Origin: Hymenobacter aranciens
GTDB taxonomy: Bacteria; Bacteroidota; Bacteroidia; Cytophagales; Hymenobacteraceae
DNA length: 64,000 bases
Direction of reading: 5' to 3'
Assembly: GCF_030580865.1 (NCBI RefSeq)
Contig: NZ_JAUQSY010000018.1
Location: 1 to 64,000 of the forward strand
Shown here: piece by piece, positions 51,498-59,956 of the stretch
Position numbering within the stretch: the first letter of the stretch is position 1
How the letters are laid out: every line of letters starts with the position of its first letter
Program-made: the position numbers and the translations under genes
Notes under the pieces: model-generated
Databases searched by the model: none
Told to the model about the DNA's origin: nothing
What the model saw: only the letters and a program-made list of their open reading frames with translations

Positions 51498-52226
51498 ATG
51501 AAGCTCCCGTTGCGCCTGCTGTTGCTCCTGCTACCCCTGCTCACGGGCTGCGCCTCGCTCTACTTCCCGCCGCCGCCGCACGCCCCCATGCTCACCCAGA
51601 AAGGCGAATTCTACGGCAGCCTCAGCACCAACCAGCACACCAACTTCGCCCTGCAGGGTGCCTACGCCTTCACCAACCACCTGGCCGCCGCCGGCACCTT
51701 CTCCTCGCTGCACCGCCAGAAGTCCGACCGCACCGAAGACATCGACTTCGGCGAAGCCAGCCTCGGCTACTTCACCCGCCTGCGCGATGGCCGGGTGCTC
51801 GAAGTGTACGGCGGGGCCGGCGGCGGCCATACCCGCCGCCTTGAGCGCGACGAAGCCCAGCGCACCACCCGCACCCTCGACGGCGACCTTGCCAAGGTCT
51901 TCGCCCAGGTCAACTTCGCCCGCAAAAAGCAGAAAACCCTGCGCATTTTCCGCCATGACTTTCCGCTCACCTACGGCGCGGCTCTGCGCCTGAGCTACCT
52001 GCGGCTGCACGATTTCCGCATCGACGGCCAGCTGCAGCCCGGCATCGGCAACATGTTTTTCGAGCCCATCACCTTCACCCGCACGCAGCTCGTGGGCCCG
52101 GTGCAGCTGCAATTAATGAGCGGCCAGATTATCGGCTTCCACAAAAACAACTACCTGAAGGCGGCCAACTCGGTATTTCAGTTGGGGCTGGTGATTAACC
52201 TGGGCGAGGGGAAAGCGGGGTTTTAG
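51498..52226 (+). CDS. Envelope lipoprotein of the C-x-YxP family (copy 2 of 4)
   Basis: 242 residues from the ATG at 51498 (MKLPLRLLLLLLPLLTGCAS; Cys18). After the lipid Cys: ASLYFPPPPHAPMLTQKGEF, then YGSLSTNQHTNFALQGAYAF and a series of short beta strands (LGYFTRLRDGRVLEVYGGAG, LTYGAALRLSYLRLHDF, VFQLGLVINLGEGKAGF). The C-terminal strand ends in Phe, as in outer-membrane beta-barrels. First of three tandem family members. Function unknown. Confidence 0.7.
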   Translation: MKLPLRLLLLLLPLLTGCASLYFPPPPHAPMLTQKGEFYGSLSTNQHTNFALQGAYAFTNHLAAAGTFSSLHRQKSDRTEDIDFGEASLGYFTRLRDGRVLEVYGGAGGGHTRRLERDEAQRTTRTLDGDLAKVFAQVNFARKKQKTLRIFRHDFPLTYGAALRLSYLRLHDFRIDGQLQPGIGNMFFEPITFTRTQLVGPVQLQLMSGQIIGFHKNNYLKAANSVFQLGLVINLGEGKAGF

Positions 52227-52409
52227 GTTGTCGGAATACCGCTGCAAAGCAGCTAGCGGAAATGTCGGAAAAAGGGAGACCTAAGCCGCTGGTGACAAGC
52301 GCACGGCTTTGAAAAATAGCCGGTAAGTAAAGTCTCTGAATTAAAAAGATGGGTTTGGCGGCAGCGGCAGTGGCGCGGTATTTCGGTTCGAATTACCAAC
52401 GCCCGCCGA

Positions 52410-53192
52410 ATGAACCGACTCTTTACCCGCCTGCTGAGCGCCAGCAGTCTGCTGCTGGCCTGCGCCGCCTGCTCCATCTACACGCCCATGACGCCGCACG
52501 CGCCCATCATCCGGGCCCAGGGCGAAGGTGAGGTCAGCTTTCAGCTGCAAGGCACCGGCCGGGCCGAGCTCCAGGCTGCCTACTCGCCTTGCAAAAGCCT
52601 GCTGCTGCTAGCCGCCGCCACCGGCCGCCCGAAGCTGTTTACTGACTCTGCAGCTATCGACCCCGGCGACGGCCTCCGCACGCTGCAATACGAGGTAGGC
52701 GCGGGTACTTATTTTCCGATGGGGGAGCGCTGGAGCGGCCAGCTGATTGGCGGCTTCGGGGCGGCCCAGGTAGAGCGCACCGTTTCGGAGTTCGGCATCT
52801 TTCTGGCCTTCAGTAATAATTACAATGCCCGCTACCAGAAATATTTTGGGCAAATCAGCTTTAATAAGCAATTGCACCGGCATGGTATGGGTTTCGGCTA
52901 CCGGCTGGCGCTGATAGATTTCAGCGAACTCAGTGCGCAGAATCGCCAGGGCGATTACACGCTGTACCCGCTTCCGCTCGATAGCCAATTGCGGCACGAG
53001 TTATTTTACTCTTATCGGCGCTGGCTGGGCCGGGAGCTGGCCGAGAGTCACTGGTACTTGCAAGCGGGCGGCGGGCTTTCTTTCTGCCTGCCCGGCCGCA
53101 CCGACCCCGTGCCTTACGACGATGTGGACTTCCGGGCCCGGTTCAATCGGGGAGGGGTAGTAGGCATCGGCTACTCACTACAGAAGCACTAA
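52410..53192 (+). CDS. Envelope lipoprotein of the C-x-YxP family (copy 3 of 4)
   Basis: 260 residues. Signal with lipobox CAAC (Cys22) then SIYTPMTPHAPIIRAQGEGE. The beta-rich body has VSFQLQGTGRAELQAAYSPC, YEVGAGTYFPMGERWSGQLI and a GYRLALIDFSEL strand. It shares with its neighbours and with 23313-24071 the order Cys / Y-x-P / x-x-P / K/Q-GE / AYSP. Followed by the next copy after 49 bp. Confidence 0.7.
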   Translation: MNRLFTRLLSASSLLLACAACSIYTPMTPHAPIIRAQGEGEVSFQLQGTGRAELQAAYSPCKSLLLLAAATGRPKLFTDSAAIDPGDGLRTLQYEVGAGTYFPMGERWSGQLIGGFGAAQVERTVSEFGIFLAFSNNYNARYQKYFGQISFNKQLHRHGMGFGYRLALIDFSELSAQNRQGDYTLYPLPLDSQLRHELFYSYRRWLGRELAESHWYLQAGGGLSFCLPGRTDPVPYDDVDFRARFNRGGVVGIGYSLQKH

Positions 53193-53241
53193 GCCGTTTT
53201 CCAGTAACTTGCTAGCCGTATCAATCCCAGCCATCCTTCTG

Positions 53242-54033
53242 ATGCCTTCCCGCTACCCCAAAGGTTTTTATCGTTTTTCAGGGTTGGTGGCCAGTGTCGG
53301 CCTCCTCGGCGGCTGCGCCGTATACGCGCCCACCGTGCCCGCCACCCCGGTACTGGAAAAAGGCCAGGTCGAAGCCAGCCTGAGCTTACGTATGCTCATT
53401 GCGCCCGAGGCCACCGTGGCCTGGGCTCCTACCTCGCATCTGCTGGTAGTGGGCGAGGGGGCCATGCAGGGCAGCGATGGCAGCTATACCACCCAGGGCC
53501 AGACCATCACCTACAAAGACTACCACCGGCAGGGAGGGCTGGGGCTGGGCTACTACCGCGCCCCCACGGCTACGTCGGCGGCCTACCTGGCGGCGGTGGG
53601 CGGCGTGGGCTTTGCCAGCACCCGCCTGCACGCCGAAGACGTGGAAGTAGCCTCGCCCTGGCTGCCCTTCCCGTTTCCGGTGTATGCCGGCGAATACCAG
53701 GCCAGCTACCGGCGCTACTACGGGCAGGTGTACGCCGCCTGGCCCCACCCCGAGCGCCGCGTCATGGCGGGCGTTTCGCTGCGGGGCACGGTGGTCGACT
53801 ACTCAAGCCTGACCCTCAACGACAGCTCCTTCACCGCTACCAACCGCGCCTTTCTGGAGCCCTCGGCTTTCGTGCGCTTTGGTCGGGGACCACTGAAATT
53901 CCAGCTCACGGGTGGCTTCTCGCTGCCCCTCACCGGCAACCGCAACGACCCCTCCGACAAGCGCACGGCCCCTACCTCATTTCTGTTTAGCGGCGGCCTG
54001 GTATTCCGCCCCGATTTGCTCAAAAAGCGGTAG
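53242..54033 (+). CDS. Envelope lipoprotein of the C-x-YxP family (copy 4 of 4)
   Basis: 263 residues from the ATG at 53242 (MPSRYPKGFYRFSGLVASVG). The lipobox is LGGC, followed by AVYAPTVPATPVLEKGQVEA and SLSLRMLIAPEATVAWAPTS, HLLVVGEGAM, LGLGYYRAPTATSAAYLAAV. Ends in beta strands (SFLFSGGLVFRPDLLKKR). Closest in head sequence to the copy at 23313-24071 (C-x-VYAP). Unknown function; a small outer-membrane beta-barrel or barrel-associated lipoprotein is likely (inference). Confidence 0.7.
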   Translation: MPSRYPKGFYRFSGLVASVGLLGGCAVYAPTVPATPVLEKGQVEASLSLRMLIAPEATVAWAPTSHLLVVGEGAMQGSDGSYTTQGQTITYKDYHRQGGLGLGYYRAPTATSAAYLAAVGGVGFASTRLHAEDVEVASPWLPFPFPVYAGEYQASYRRYYGQVYAAWPHPERRVMAGVSLRGTVVDYSSLTLNDSSFTATNRAFLEPSAFVRFGRGPLKFQLTGGFSLPLTGNRNDPSDKRTAPTSFLFSGGLVFRPDLLKKR

Positions 54034-54043
54034 CAGCGGCCAC

Positions 54044-54076
54044 AAAAAAAGCCCTGGCTTGCGCCAGGGCTTTTGT
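54044..54076. terminator. Bidirectional terminator
   Basis: AAAGCCCTGGC/GCCAGGGCTTT with a 4-nt loop between the convergent lipoprotein and sucD genes. Confidence 0.88.
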
Positions 54077-54101
54077 ATTATCAGGCGAACAACAACAACA
54101 A

Positions 54102-54983
54102 TTACTTGCTGCCCAGCACGCGCAGCATCGTTTCGCCAATCTCGGCCGGCGAATCCACCACGTGGATGCCGCACTCACGCATGATGGCCATTTTGGCCGC
54201 GGCGGTATCATCCGCGCCGCCCACAATGGCACCGGCGTGGCCCATGCGGCGGCCGGGAGGCGCCGTCTGGCCGGCGATGAAGCCTACCACGGGCTTCTTG
54301 TTGCCGGTTTCCTTAATCCAACGAGCCGCTTCGGCTTCCATGCCACCGCCGATTTCGCCAATCATCACGATGCCTTCCGTCTCGGGGTCGTTCATGAGCA
54401 GCTCCACCGCCTGCTTGGTGGTGGTGCCGATGATGGGGTCGCCGCCGATGCCGATGGCCGTGGTCTGGCCCAGGCCGGCTTTGGTGAGCTGGTCCACGGC
54501 TTCGTAAGTCAGCGTGCCCGATTTCGACACGATGCCCACGCGGCCCTTGGTGAAGATAAAGCCGGGCATGATGCCCACTTTGCACTCGCCGGCCGTCATC
54601 ACGCCGGGGCAGTTCGGGCCAATCATCGTCAGGCCCGGACGGTCCTTCAGGTAGTGCTTCACGGCAATCATGTCCTTGGTCGGGATGCCCTCCGTGATGG
54701 TCACAATCACCTTGATGCCCGCGTCGGCCGCTTCCATGATGGCGTCGGCCGCGAAAGCCGGGGGCACGAAAATGATGCTGGTGTCGGCCTGCGTGGCGGC
54801 CACGGCATCGGCCACGGTGTTGAACACCGGGCGGTCGAGGTGTTGGGTGCCGCCTTTGCCGGGGGTCACGCCGCCCACCACGTTGGTGCCGTACTCAATC
54901 ATCTGGCCGGCGTGGAACGAACCTTCCGAGCCGGTGAAGCCCTGCACGATAACCTTGGAATCTTTATTAACCAGAACGCTCAT
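54102..54983 (-). CDS. sucD: Succinate--CoA ligase subunit alpha
   Basis: 293 residues from the ATG at 54983 (MSVLVNKDSKVIVQGFTGSE). CoA-binding Rossmann part (GGVTPGKGGTQHLDRPVFNT), IVTITEGIPTKDM-like segment (IVTITEGIPTKD), GPNCPGVMTAGECKVGIMPG, SGTLTYEAVDQL, and the phosphohistidine loop RRMGHAGAIVGG. It forms succinyl-CoA synthetase with SucC, converting succinyl-CoA to succinate with ATP/GTP formation in the TCA cycle. sucC is not adjacent. It has its own perfect promoter. Confidence 0.96.
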   Translation of the reverse strand: MSVLVNKDSKVIVQGFTGSEGSFHAGQMIEYGTNVVGGVTPGKGGTQHLDRPVFNTVADAVAATQADTSIIFVPPAFAADAIMEAADAGIKVIVTITEGIPTKDMIAVKHYLKDRPGLTMIGPNCPGVMTAGECKVGIMPGFIFTKGRVGIVSKSGTLTYEAVDQLTKAGLGQTTAIGIGGDPIIGTTTKQAVELLMNDPETEGIVMIGEIGGGMEAEAARWIKETGNKKPVVGFIAGQTAPPGRRMGHAGAIVGGADDTAAAKMAIMRECGIHVVDSPAEIGETMLRVLGSK

Positions 54984-55042
54984 TCTTGGGTGTTTTTGGG
55001 GTGAAGAAGGGGAGGGGCCAGCCCGAAGGGCCGTACCGCCCG

Positions 55043-55072
55043 CAAAAGTAGGGCTTTTTGGGGGGAGGGCAA
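55043..55072 (-). promoter_or_regulatory. sucD promoter
   Basis: TTG, exactly 19 bp, TACTTTTG (exact TAnnTTTG). Transcript start is near 55036, with a ~53-nt leader. Confidence 0.75.
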
Positions 55073-55096
55073 GGCGGCATGGGATAATACCAGAGC

Positions 55097-55195
55097 TGTC
55101 ATGCTGAGCGCAGCGAAGCATACTCTCACGTCCGAACGATTGAATTACTGCGTCGTGCTGGCGTGATAAGATGCTTCGCTGCGCTCAGCATGACA
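55097..55195. repeat. Palindromic repeat (GTCATGCTGA family), copy 4
   Basis: 99 bp. Arms TGTCATGCTGAGCGCAGCGA and TCGCTGCGCTCAGCATGACA, nearly perfect over 34 bp. The centre contains GAATTACTGCGTCGT, which is also found in the centre of the unrelated-looking palindrome at 61617-61814. Confidence 0.9.
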
Positions 55196-55272
55196 AGAGG
55201 CACCCCGCCAAAACCCGTACCTTTGTCTTCCATTCCCATCCTGCAACTCATTTTCCGCTTCCGCATTCGCAC

Positions 55273-56250
55273 ATGTACCACAATCACATCATTGAGGCCG
55301 TCGGCCATACTCCCCTCGTCAAGCTCAATAAAGTCACCGACGGCATCAAGGGCACGGTGCTGGCCAAAGTGGAGTATTTCAACCCCGGCAACTCGGTGAA
55401 GGACCGCATGGCCATCCGCATGATTGAGGATGCCGAAAAAGCGGGTCTGCTCAAGCCCGGCGGCACCATCATCGAAGGTACCAGCGGCAACACCGGTATG
55501 GGCCTGGCCCTGGCCGCCATCGCCAAAGGCTACAATACCATCTTCGTGATGAGCGACAAGCAGAGCAAGGAAAAGCAGGACATCCTGCGCGCCGTGGGCG
55601 CCCAGGTGGTGGTCTGCCCCGTGGATGTAGCGCCCGAAGACCCGCGCAGCTACTACTCCGTAGCCAAGCGCCTGAGCGAGGAAACTCCCAATTCCTACTA
55701 CCCCAACCAGTACGACAACCTCTCGAACGCCGCCGCCCACTACGCCACCACCGGCCCCGAAATCTGGACCGGCACCGAGGGCAAAATCACCCACTACGCC
55801 GCCGGCGTGGGCACGGGCGGCACTATCTGCGGGGCCAGCAAGTACCTCAAGGAGCAAAACCCGAACATCGTGACGGTGGGCCTCGACACCTATGGCTCGG
55901 TGTTCAAAAAGTATAAAGAAACCGGGATTTTCGACCACAACGAAATCTACCCTTACAAGACCGAAGGCATCGGCGAAGACATTCTGCCCAAGAATGTGGA
56001 CTTCGACCAGATTGACCTGTTCATCAAAGTGCGCGACGAGGACGCGGCCGTGATGACGCGCCGTCTGGCCAAGGAAGAAGGCCTTTTTGTGGGCTGGAGC
56101 TGCGGTTCGGCCGTTTTCGGGGCGCTGGAATATGCCCGCGAGCATTTGAAAGAAGATGACACGATGGTCATCATCCTGCCCGACCACGGCACGCGCTACC
56201 TGGGCAAAATCTACAACGACGATTGGATGCGTGCCCAGGGTTGGCTCTAA
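55273..56250 (+). CDS. PLP-dependent cysteine synthase / cystathionine beta-synthase family enzyme
   Basis: 325 residues from the ATG at 55273 (MYHNHIIEAVGHTPLVKLNK); upstream in-frame starts lie in the palindromic repeat. Fold-type II PLP enzyme: Schiff-base Lys43 in NPGNSVKDRMA, substrate loop EGTSGNTGMGLALAA, phosphate-binding GVGTGGTICGASKYL, and VGWSCGSAVFGALEYA. The stretch with GSVFKKYKETGIFDHNEIYP is typical of cystathionine beta-synthase catalytic domains rather than CysK. There are no CBS regulatory domains. It makes cysteine or cystathionine from O-acetylserine/serine; which one cannot be decided here. Confidence 0.9.
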   Translation: MYHNHIIEAVGHTPLVKLNKVTDGIKGTVLAKVEYFNPGNSVKDRMAIRMIEDAEKAGLLKPGGTIIEGTSGNTGMGLALAAIAKGYNTIFVMSDKQSKEKQDILRAVGAQVVVCPVDVAPEDPRSYYSVAKRLSEETPNSYYPNQYDNLSNAAAHYATTGPEIWTGTEGKITHYAAGVGTGGTICGASKYLKEQNPNIVTVGLDTYGSVFKKYKETGIFDHNEIYPYKTEGIGEDILPKNVDFDQIDLFIKVRDEDAAVMTRRLAKEEGLFVGWSCGSAVFGALEYAREHLKEDDTMVIILPDHGTRYLGKIYNDDWMRAQGWL

Positions 56251-56322
56251 GCCAAACTTTGGGGAATTGTAAATTCCTTAGTAATTTCGTAGTCAACGCC
56301 ACCCATAATCTATTCCGGTGCT

Positions 56323-56739
56323 ATGTCAGCAAGCTTAAATCATATTGTGCTGGTGGATGATAACGAAACCACGAGTTTCCTTAACAACCGCCTGTTGGGC
56401 CGGCTGGGCGTGGCCGAGCAGGTTAGCACTTTTTCGCGGGCCGACGAGGCCTTTGAGCAAATCTGGGGCGAGCACGGCGCCGATGCCGCGCCCAAGCCCG
56501 ATTTGGTGTTCGTGGATTTGAAAATGCCCGGCGTATCCGGCTTCGAATTCCTACAGCTCTACAGCGCCCTGCCCAAGCCCGTGCAGGAGCAAACCGTGAT
56601 GGCCGTGCTCACCACCTCCATGCACAGCGCCGACACCGCCCGCGTGGCCGAGTACCCCAACGTAGAATACCTGACCAAGCCGCTGACCGAAGAAAAGATG
56701 CAGAAACTGCTGGAAAAGCGGTTTCAGTCGGCCGCGTAA
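56323..56739 (+). CDS. Single-domain (CheY-like) response regulator
   Basis: 138 residues, receiver domain only. Acidic pair Asp12-Asp13 in VLVDDNETT, phosphoacceptor Asp65 in LVFVDLKMPGVSG, switch Thr in VLTTSMHSAD and Lys in EYLTKPLTEEKM. No output domain, and no histidine kinase nearby. Bacteroidota have many such stand-alone receivers that act in phosphorelays or by protein binding. Its partner is unknown. Confidence 0.93.
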   Translation: MSASLNHIVLVDDNETTSFLNNRLLGRLGVAEQVSTFSRADEAFEQIWGEHGADAAPKPDLVFVDLKMPGVSGFEFLQLYSALPKPVQEQTVMAVLTTSMHSADTARVAEYPNVEYLTKPLTEEKMQKLLEKRFQSAA

Positions 56740-56758
56740 GCAGAAATAACAAAAACAT

Positions 56759-56796
56759 AAAGCGCCCCGGCTAGTGATAGTCGGGGCGCTTTTTTA
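56759..56796 (+). terminator. Terminator after the response regulator gene
   Basis: AAGCGCCCCG...CGGGGCGCTT stem with a 12-nt loop and T6. Confidence 0.88.
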
Positions 56797-56800
56797 TGTG

Positions 56801-56890
56801 CTGTCATGCTGAACGCAGTGAAGCATCCTATCGCGGTCGAACAAAATCGCTGTGCCGTGAGAGGATGCTTCACTGCGTTCAGCATGACAG
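56801..56890. repeat. Palindromic repeat (GTCATGCTGA family), copy 5
   Basis: 90 bp with perfect 29-bp arms (CTGTCATGCTGAACGCAGTG and its complement), centre of 32 bp. It lies between the response regulator terminator and the end of the adenine deaminase gene. Confidence 0.92.
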
Positions 56891-56919
56891 TTCTGGTGTC
56901 AGCACAGTCTTGTAGGTTA

Positions 56920-58563
56920 TTACACGAACCGAAACGCCTCCCCATCAAACAAGCCCTTGTCGCTAAGCTTAAGGCTGGGAATCACCAGCAAGGCCATAAA
57001 TGACAGCGTCATAAACGGCGCTTCCAGTGGCGAGCCCAACTGCTTCGCCAGCGCATCCACGGCCGTGTAAGCGGCTGCCACTTGGGTTCCTTCCTGGTCT
57101 GACATAAGGCCCGCCACGGGCAGCGGCAGCAGTAATTCCGTGCCATCAGCCCCCACGGCCGCCAGCCCGCCTTTGGCCTCAATCACCAGATTCACGGCCC
57201 GGGCCAGACTCGCATCGTCGCAGCCTACGGCGGTGATATTGTGTGAGTCGTGTCCCACACTACTGGCCAGTGCGCCATGTTTCAGGCCGAAGCCGCGGAT
57301 GAAGGCTACGGCGGGCGGCACGCCCGGCTGGTAGCGATTGACGACGGTGAGTTTGAGAATATCCTGGGCCGCGTCGGGCACCAGCAGGCCGTTTTCGGCA
57401 GGCACCGGCAGGTTGAGGCGGGCGGTAATGAGCTGGCCGTCGAAGCATTCGATGACGGGTAGCATGGACTGTTGGCCGGTGGCGGGTAGTGCAAAATCAG
57501 CCGCTGTGAAGGGTTGGGCATGGAAGTTGTTGACCACCTCGATGGATGTAGCGGGCAGCCGCGACTGGCCGTTTTCGGCCACCAGCTCGCCATTCAAATA
57601 GGTTTGCAGCACTTGGAAATCCTGCAAACCCCGGACGACGATAAAATCCGCCGGGTCACCGACTTGCAGCAGGCCGACGGGCAGACGGTAGTGATGCACG
57701 GGATTGACGCAGGCTACGCGCAACACACTGAATACGTCCTGGCCGAGGGCCACGGCGCGCTGCACCAGCTGGTTGATGTGGCCCAGCACCAGCGTATCGG
57801 GGTGCTTGTCGTCGGAGCAGAACATCAGGTTGGGGTAGTGCTGGGGCAGCAGCTCGATAAGGGCGGCGAAATTGCGGGCCGCCGAGCCCTCGCGAATGAG
57901 GATTTTCATGCCCACGGCCAGCTTGTCGCGGGCCTCATCGGCGGTGAAGCACTCGTGGTCGGTGCTGATGCCGGCGCTGGCGTAGCGGGCGGCATCGGTG
58001 CCGCGCAGGCCGGGGGCGTGGCCGTCGACGGGGCGGCCGGCCTGCTGGGCCAGGGCAATTTTCTGCATTACATCGGCGTCGCGGTGCAGCACGCCGGGCC
58101 AGTTCATCATCTCGGCCAGGTAGCCGATTTTGGGGTTTTCGAACAGCCTTTCGATGTCGGCAGCCGTGATTTCGGCCCCGGCCGTCTCGAACGGCGTGGC
58201 CGGTACGCAGCTCGGCGCGCCGAAGCAGAACTTGAAGGGCGAGTGAGCCGCGTTTTCGAGCATGTACTCCACGCCCGCCACACCCAGCACGTTGCCGATT
58301 TCGTGCGGGTCGCTTACGGTGGCCACGGTGCCGTGCGTCACGGCCAGGCGGGCAAATTCGCTGGGCACCAGCAATGAGCTTTCGACGTGCACATGGGCAT
58401 CGACGAAACCGGGCAGGGCGTAGGGGAGGGCCGGGTCGATTGCGGCCGCGCTGGTGGGCGTGATAGATGCGATATGGCCATCGACCACGCTAATGGTGGC
58501 GGGCTGGATGGAACGGGCAAAGATGTCGACAACGTTGGCCGTGAGAGTAAAAGAGGCGGGCAT
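56920..58563 (-). CDS. ade: Adenine deaminase
   Basis: 547 residues. Amidohydrolase of the AdeC type: beta-sandwich start (NVVDIFARSIQPATISVVDG), metal site PGFVDAHVHVESSLLVPSEF, GHAPGLRG and STDHECFTADEARDKL, MFCSDDKHPDTL, and the C-terminal AdeC part (KHGALASSVGHDSHNITAVG, MSDQEG). It deaminates adenine to hypoxanthine for purine salvage. A single gene. Confidence 0.95.
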   Translation of the reverse strand: MPASFTLTANVVDIFARSIQPATISVVDGHIASITPTSAAAIDPALPYALPGFVDAHVHVESSLLVPSEFARLAVTHGTVATVSDPHEIGNVLGVAGVEYMLENAAHSPFKFCFGAPSCVPATPFETAGAEITAADIERLFENPKIGYLAEMMNWPGVLHRDADVMQKIALAQQAGRPVDGHAPGLRGTDAARYASAGISTDHECFTADEARDKLAVGMKILIREGSAARNFAALIELLPQHYPNLMFCSDDKHPDTLVLGHINQLVQRAVALGQDVFSVLRVACVNPVHHYRLPVGLLQVGDPADFIVVRGLQDFQVLQTYLNGELVAENGQSRLPATSIEVVNNFHAQPFTAADFALPATGQQSMLPVIECFDGQLITARLNLPVPAENGLLVPDAAQDILKLTVVNRYQPGVPPAVAFIRGFGLKHGALASSVGHDSHNITAVGCDDASLARAVNLVIEAKGGLAAVGADGTELLLPLPVAGLMSDQEGTQVAAAYTAVDALAKQLGSPLEAPFMTLSFMALLVIPSLKLSDKGLFDGEAFRFV

Positions 58564-58622
58564 GGGCGCGGAAGTGAGGCAATAAAACCGGCCCCGGGCC
58601 GGTTACAGGCCCGCAAAGAACT

Positions 58623-58630
58623 TATATTTG
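58623..58630 (+). promoter_or_regulatory. -7 box of the small lipoprotein gene
   Basis: TATATTTG, an exact -7 box. Transcript start is near 58637, which excludes the TTG at 58628 as start codon and favours GTG 58652. Confidence 0.5.
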
Positions 58631-58651
58631 AGCAAACAAACCCCCGTGGTC

Positions 58652-58810
58652 GTGAAAAAGATGGTGTCCGTGTTGCTGCTGCTGGCGGTGATATTCGGGG
58701 TAGCAGCCAGCAGCGGCTGCGCCCGCCGCACAAGCCTGCAGAAGAAAACCAAGATGTACAAGCGCCGCGCCGCGCACGGCAATGCGCCGTGTCCGTGCGA
58801 TTCGCATTAG
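58652..58810 (+). CDS. Small Cys-containing lipoprotein
   Basis: 52 residues from a GTG at 58652 (VKKMVSVLLLLAVIFGVAAS), or 49 from the ATG at 58661. The lipobox-like SSGC is followed by a strongly basic tail (RRTSLQKKTKMYKRRAAHGN) and the end PCPCDSH. The final Cys-Pro-Cys may bind metal. Similar tiny basic lipoproteins are common and unannotated in the phylum. Probably co-transcribed with the secreted protein that starts 10 bp after its stop. Confidence 0.55.
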   Translation: MKKMVSVLLLLAVIFGVAASSGCARRTSLQKKTKMYKRRAAHGNAPCPCDSH

Positions 58811-58820
58811 TTCTGCTTTT

Positions 58821-59519
58821 ATGTTGCGTGTAAGCCTACTCGCCTTGCTGCTGGCGCTACCGCTGTTCGGCTCCGCCAAGCCCAAGCCGACGCCCATCGT
58901 GTACCAGGAAGGGCGCTACCGCCTGGCCAACGGCCAGCAATTGCGCGGCCGGCTCTGCCTGGTGAGCGACAACGACCTGCTGATAGCCGCTACCGACACC
59001 ACCCCGGCGAAAAAGCTCGCCGCCGCCGAGGTCCGCAACTTTGTGATTGGCGCCGACTCGTTTGCCACGCTCCGCAACTACGACGTGGTGGTGAACGGCG
59101 TGGTGACGCACTACACCCACGGCATGATGCAGGTGTGCCCGGCCGGCGCGGGCCTGGAAGTGTACCGCGTGCAGGGCGTGATGGAAGTGCTGCGCGGCGT
59201 GCAGGACCCGGCCATGAAGTACGTACTCCGGGGCATTTCGGGCGGCGCGGCCGGCATTGCCACCGGGGCCCTTCTCGATAACCTGAATGACGCCCCCAAC
59301 GGTTATTTTAAGGAAGAGCTGGTGACCTTGTACCTGTTGCGGCCGGCCAATGCGGCGCCGCTGCTCACGCTCCAGCCCAATACCAGTGAGGCCCGTAAGC
59401 ACCTGAAGCTGGCAATGGCCGGCGATGAAGTGCTGACCAAAAAACTGCGTAATGCCATTATGAGCGAAGAGGGAATTGCCAAGCTCCTCGCCGAATACGC
59501 TACCCGCCATCCCCGCTAA
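58821..59519 (+). CDS. Uncharacterised secreted protein
   Basis: 232 residues from the ATG at 58821 (MLRVSLLALLLALPLFGSAK). Signal peptide, then beta-rich YQEGRYRLANGQQLRGRLCL and NDLLIAATDTTPAKKLAAAE, VRNFVIGADSFATLRNYDVV, EVYRVQGVMEVLRG, and a helical C-terminus (LRNAIMSEEGIAKLLAEYAT). The pattern of a structural-gene-like strand (LRG, VxNFVIGxDSFxxxRN) is seen in Bacteroidota hypothetical proteins. Function unknown. The next gene starts 3 bp downstream. Confidence 0.65.
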   Translation: MLRVSLLALLLALPLFGSAKPKPTPIVYQEGRYRLANGQQLRGRLCLVSDNDLLIAATDTTPAKKLAAAEVRNFVIGADSFATLRNYDVVVNGVVTHYTHGMMQVCPAGAGLEVYRVQGVMEVLRGVQDPAMKYVLRGISGGAAGIATGALLDNLNDAPNGYFKEELVTLYLLRPANAAPLLTLQPNTSEARKHLKLAMAGDEVLTKKLRNAIMSEEGIAKLLAEYATRHPR

Positions 59520-59522
59520 CTT

Positions 59523-59921
59523 ATGCCCGATTCTCCCCAAGTAGTCGCCCTGCAAACCGCCGCCGAGCAGGTGCGCCAGCAGCTCAACCTCCCCGCCTTC
59601 AACGCCGATGCCGTCACGCACCTCGCCCGCTTCATCGAGGTGCAGCGCGCGGAGCTGCCCGCCGCCGAGCGCGAGGGCGTGGTAATGGCGCTGGGCTGTT
59701 TTCTGGGGCAGTGCCTGGTGCAGACCTACCGGGGCGAGTGGGCCGCCGGGCGCGACGGCACCACCGGCGTGGGCATCGCGAACCGATTTTTTTTCAATCC
59801 TTTCCAACTGGTGAATACTCAGCTGAATGAGGGCGAAAGCGCGTCCGTTGCCACGTTTTTTGCCTCGGTTCCGGCGCGGCTGGCGGCCCCACCCGCCGCT
59901 CGTAAGGGCTGGATTTCGTAA
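59523..59921 (+). CDS. Uncharacterised small cytoplasmic protein
   Basis: 132 residues, no signal peptide. Helical start (ALQTAAEQVRQQLNLPAFNA, AVTHLARFIEVQRAELPAAE), then a conserved-looking region MALGCFLGQCLVQTYRGEW followed by NRFFFNPFQLVNTQLNEGES and SVATFFASVPARL. Resembles a widespread family of ~130-residue proteins with the G-x3-G-x2-h-x2-Y-x-GEW pattern; no function known. Shares transcription direction and close spacing with its neighbours. Confidence 0.65.
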   Translation: MPDSPQVVALQTAAEQVRQQLNLPAFNADAVTHLARFIEVQRAELPAAEREGVVMALGCFLGQCLVQTYRGEWAAGRDGTTGVGIANRFFFNPFQLVNTQLNEGESASVATFFASVPARLAAPPAARKGWIS

Positions 59922-59956
59922 TCTTGCGGGGCCAATGGCCGTTCCCGCGTCGTTAT

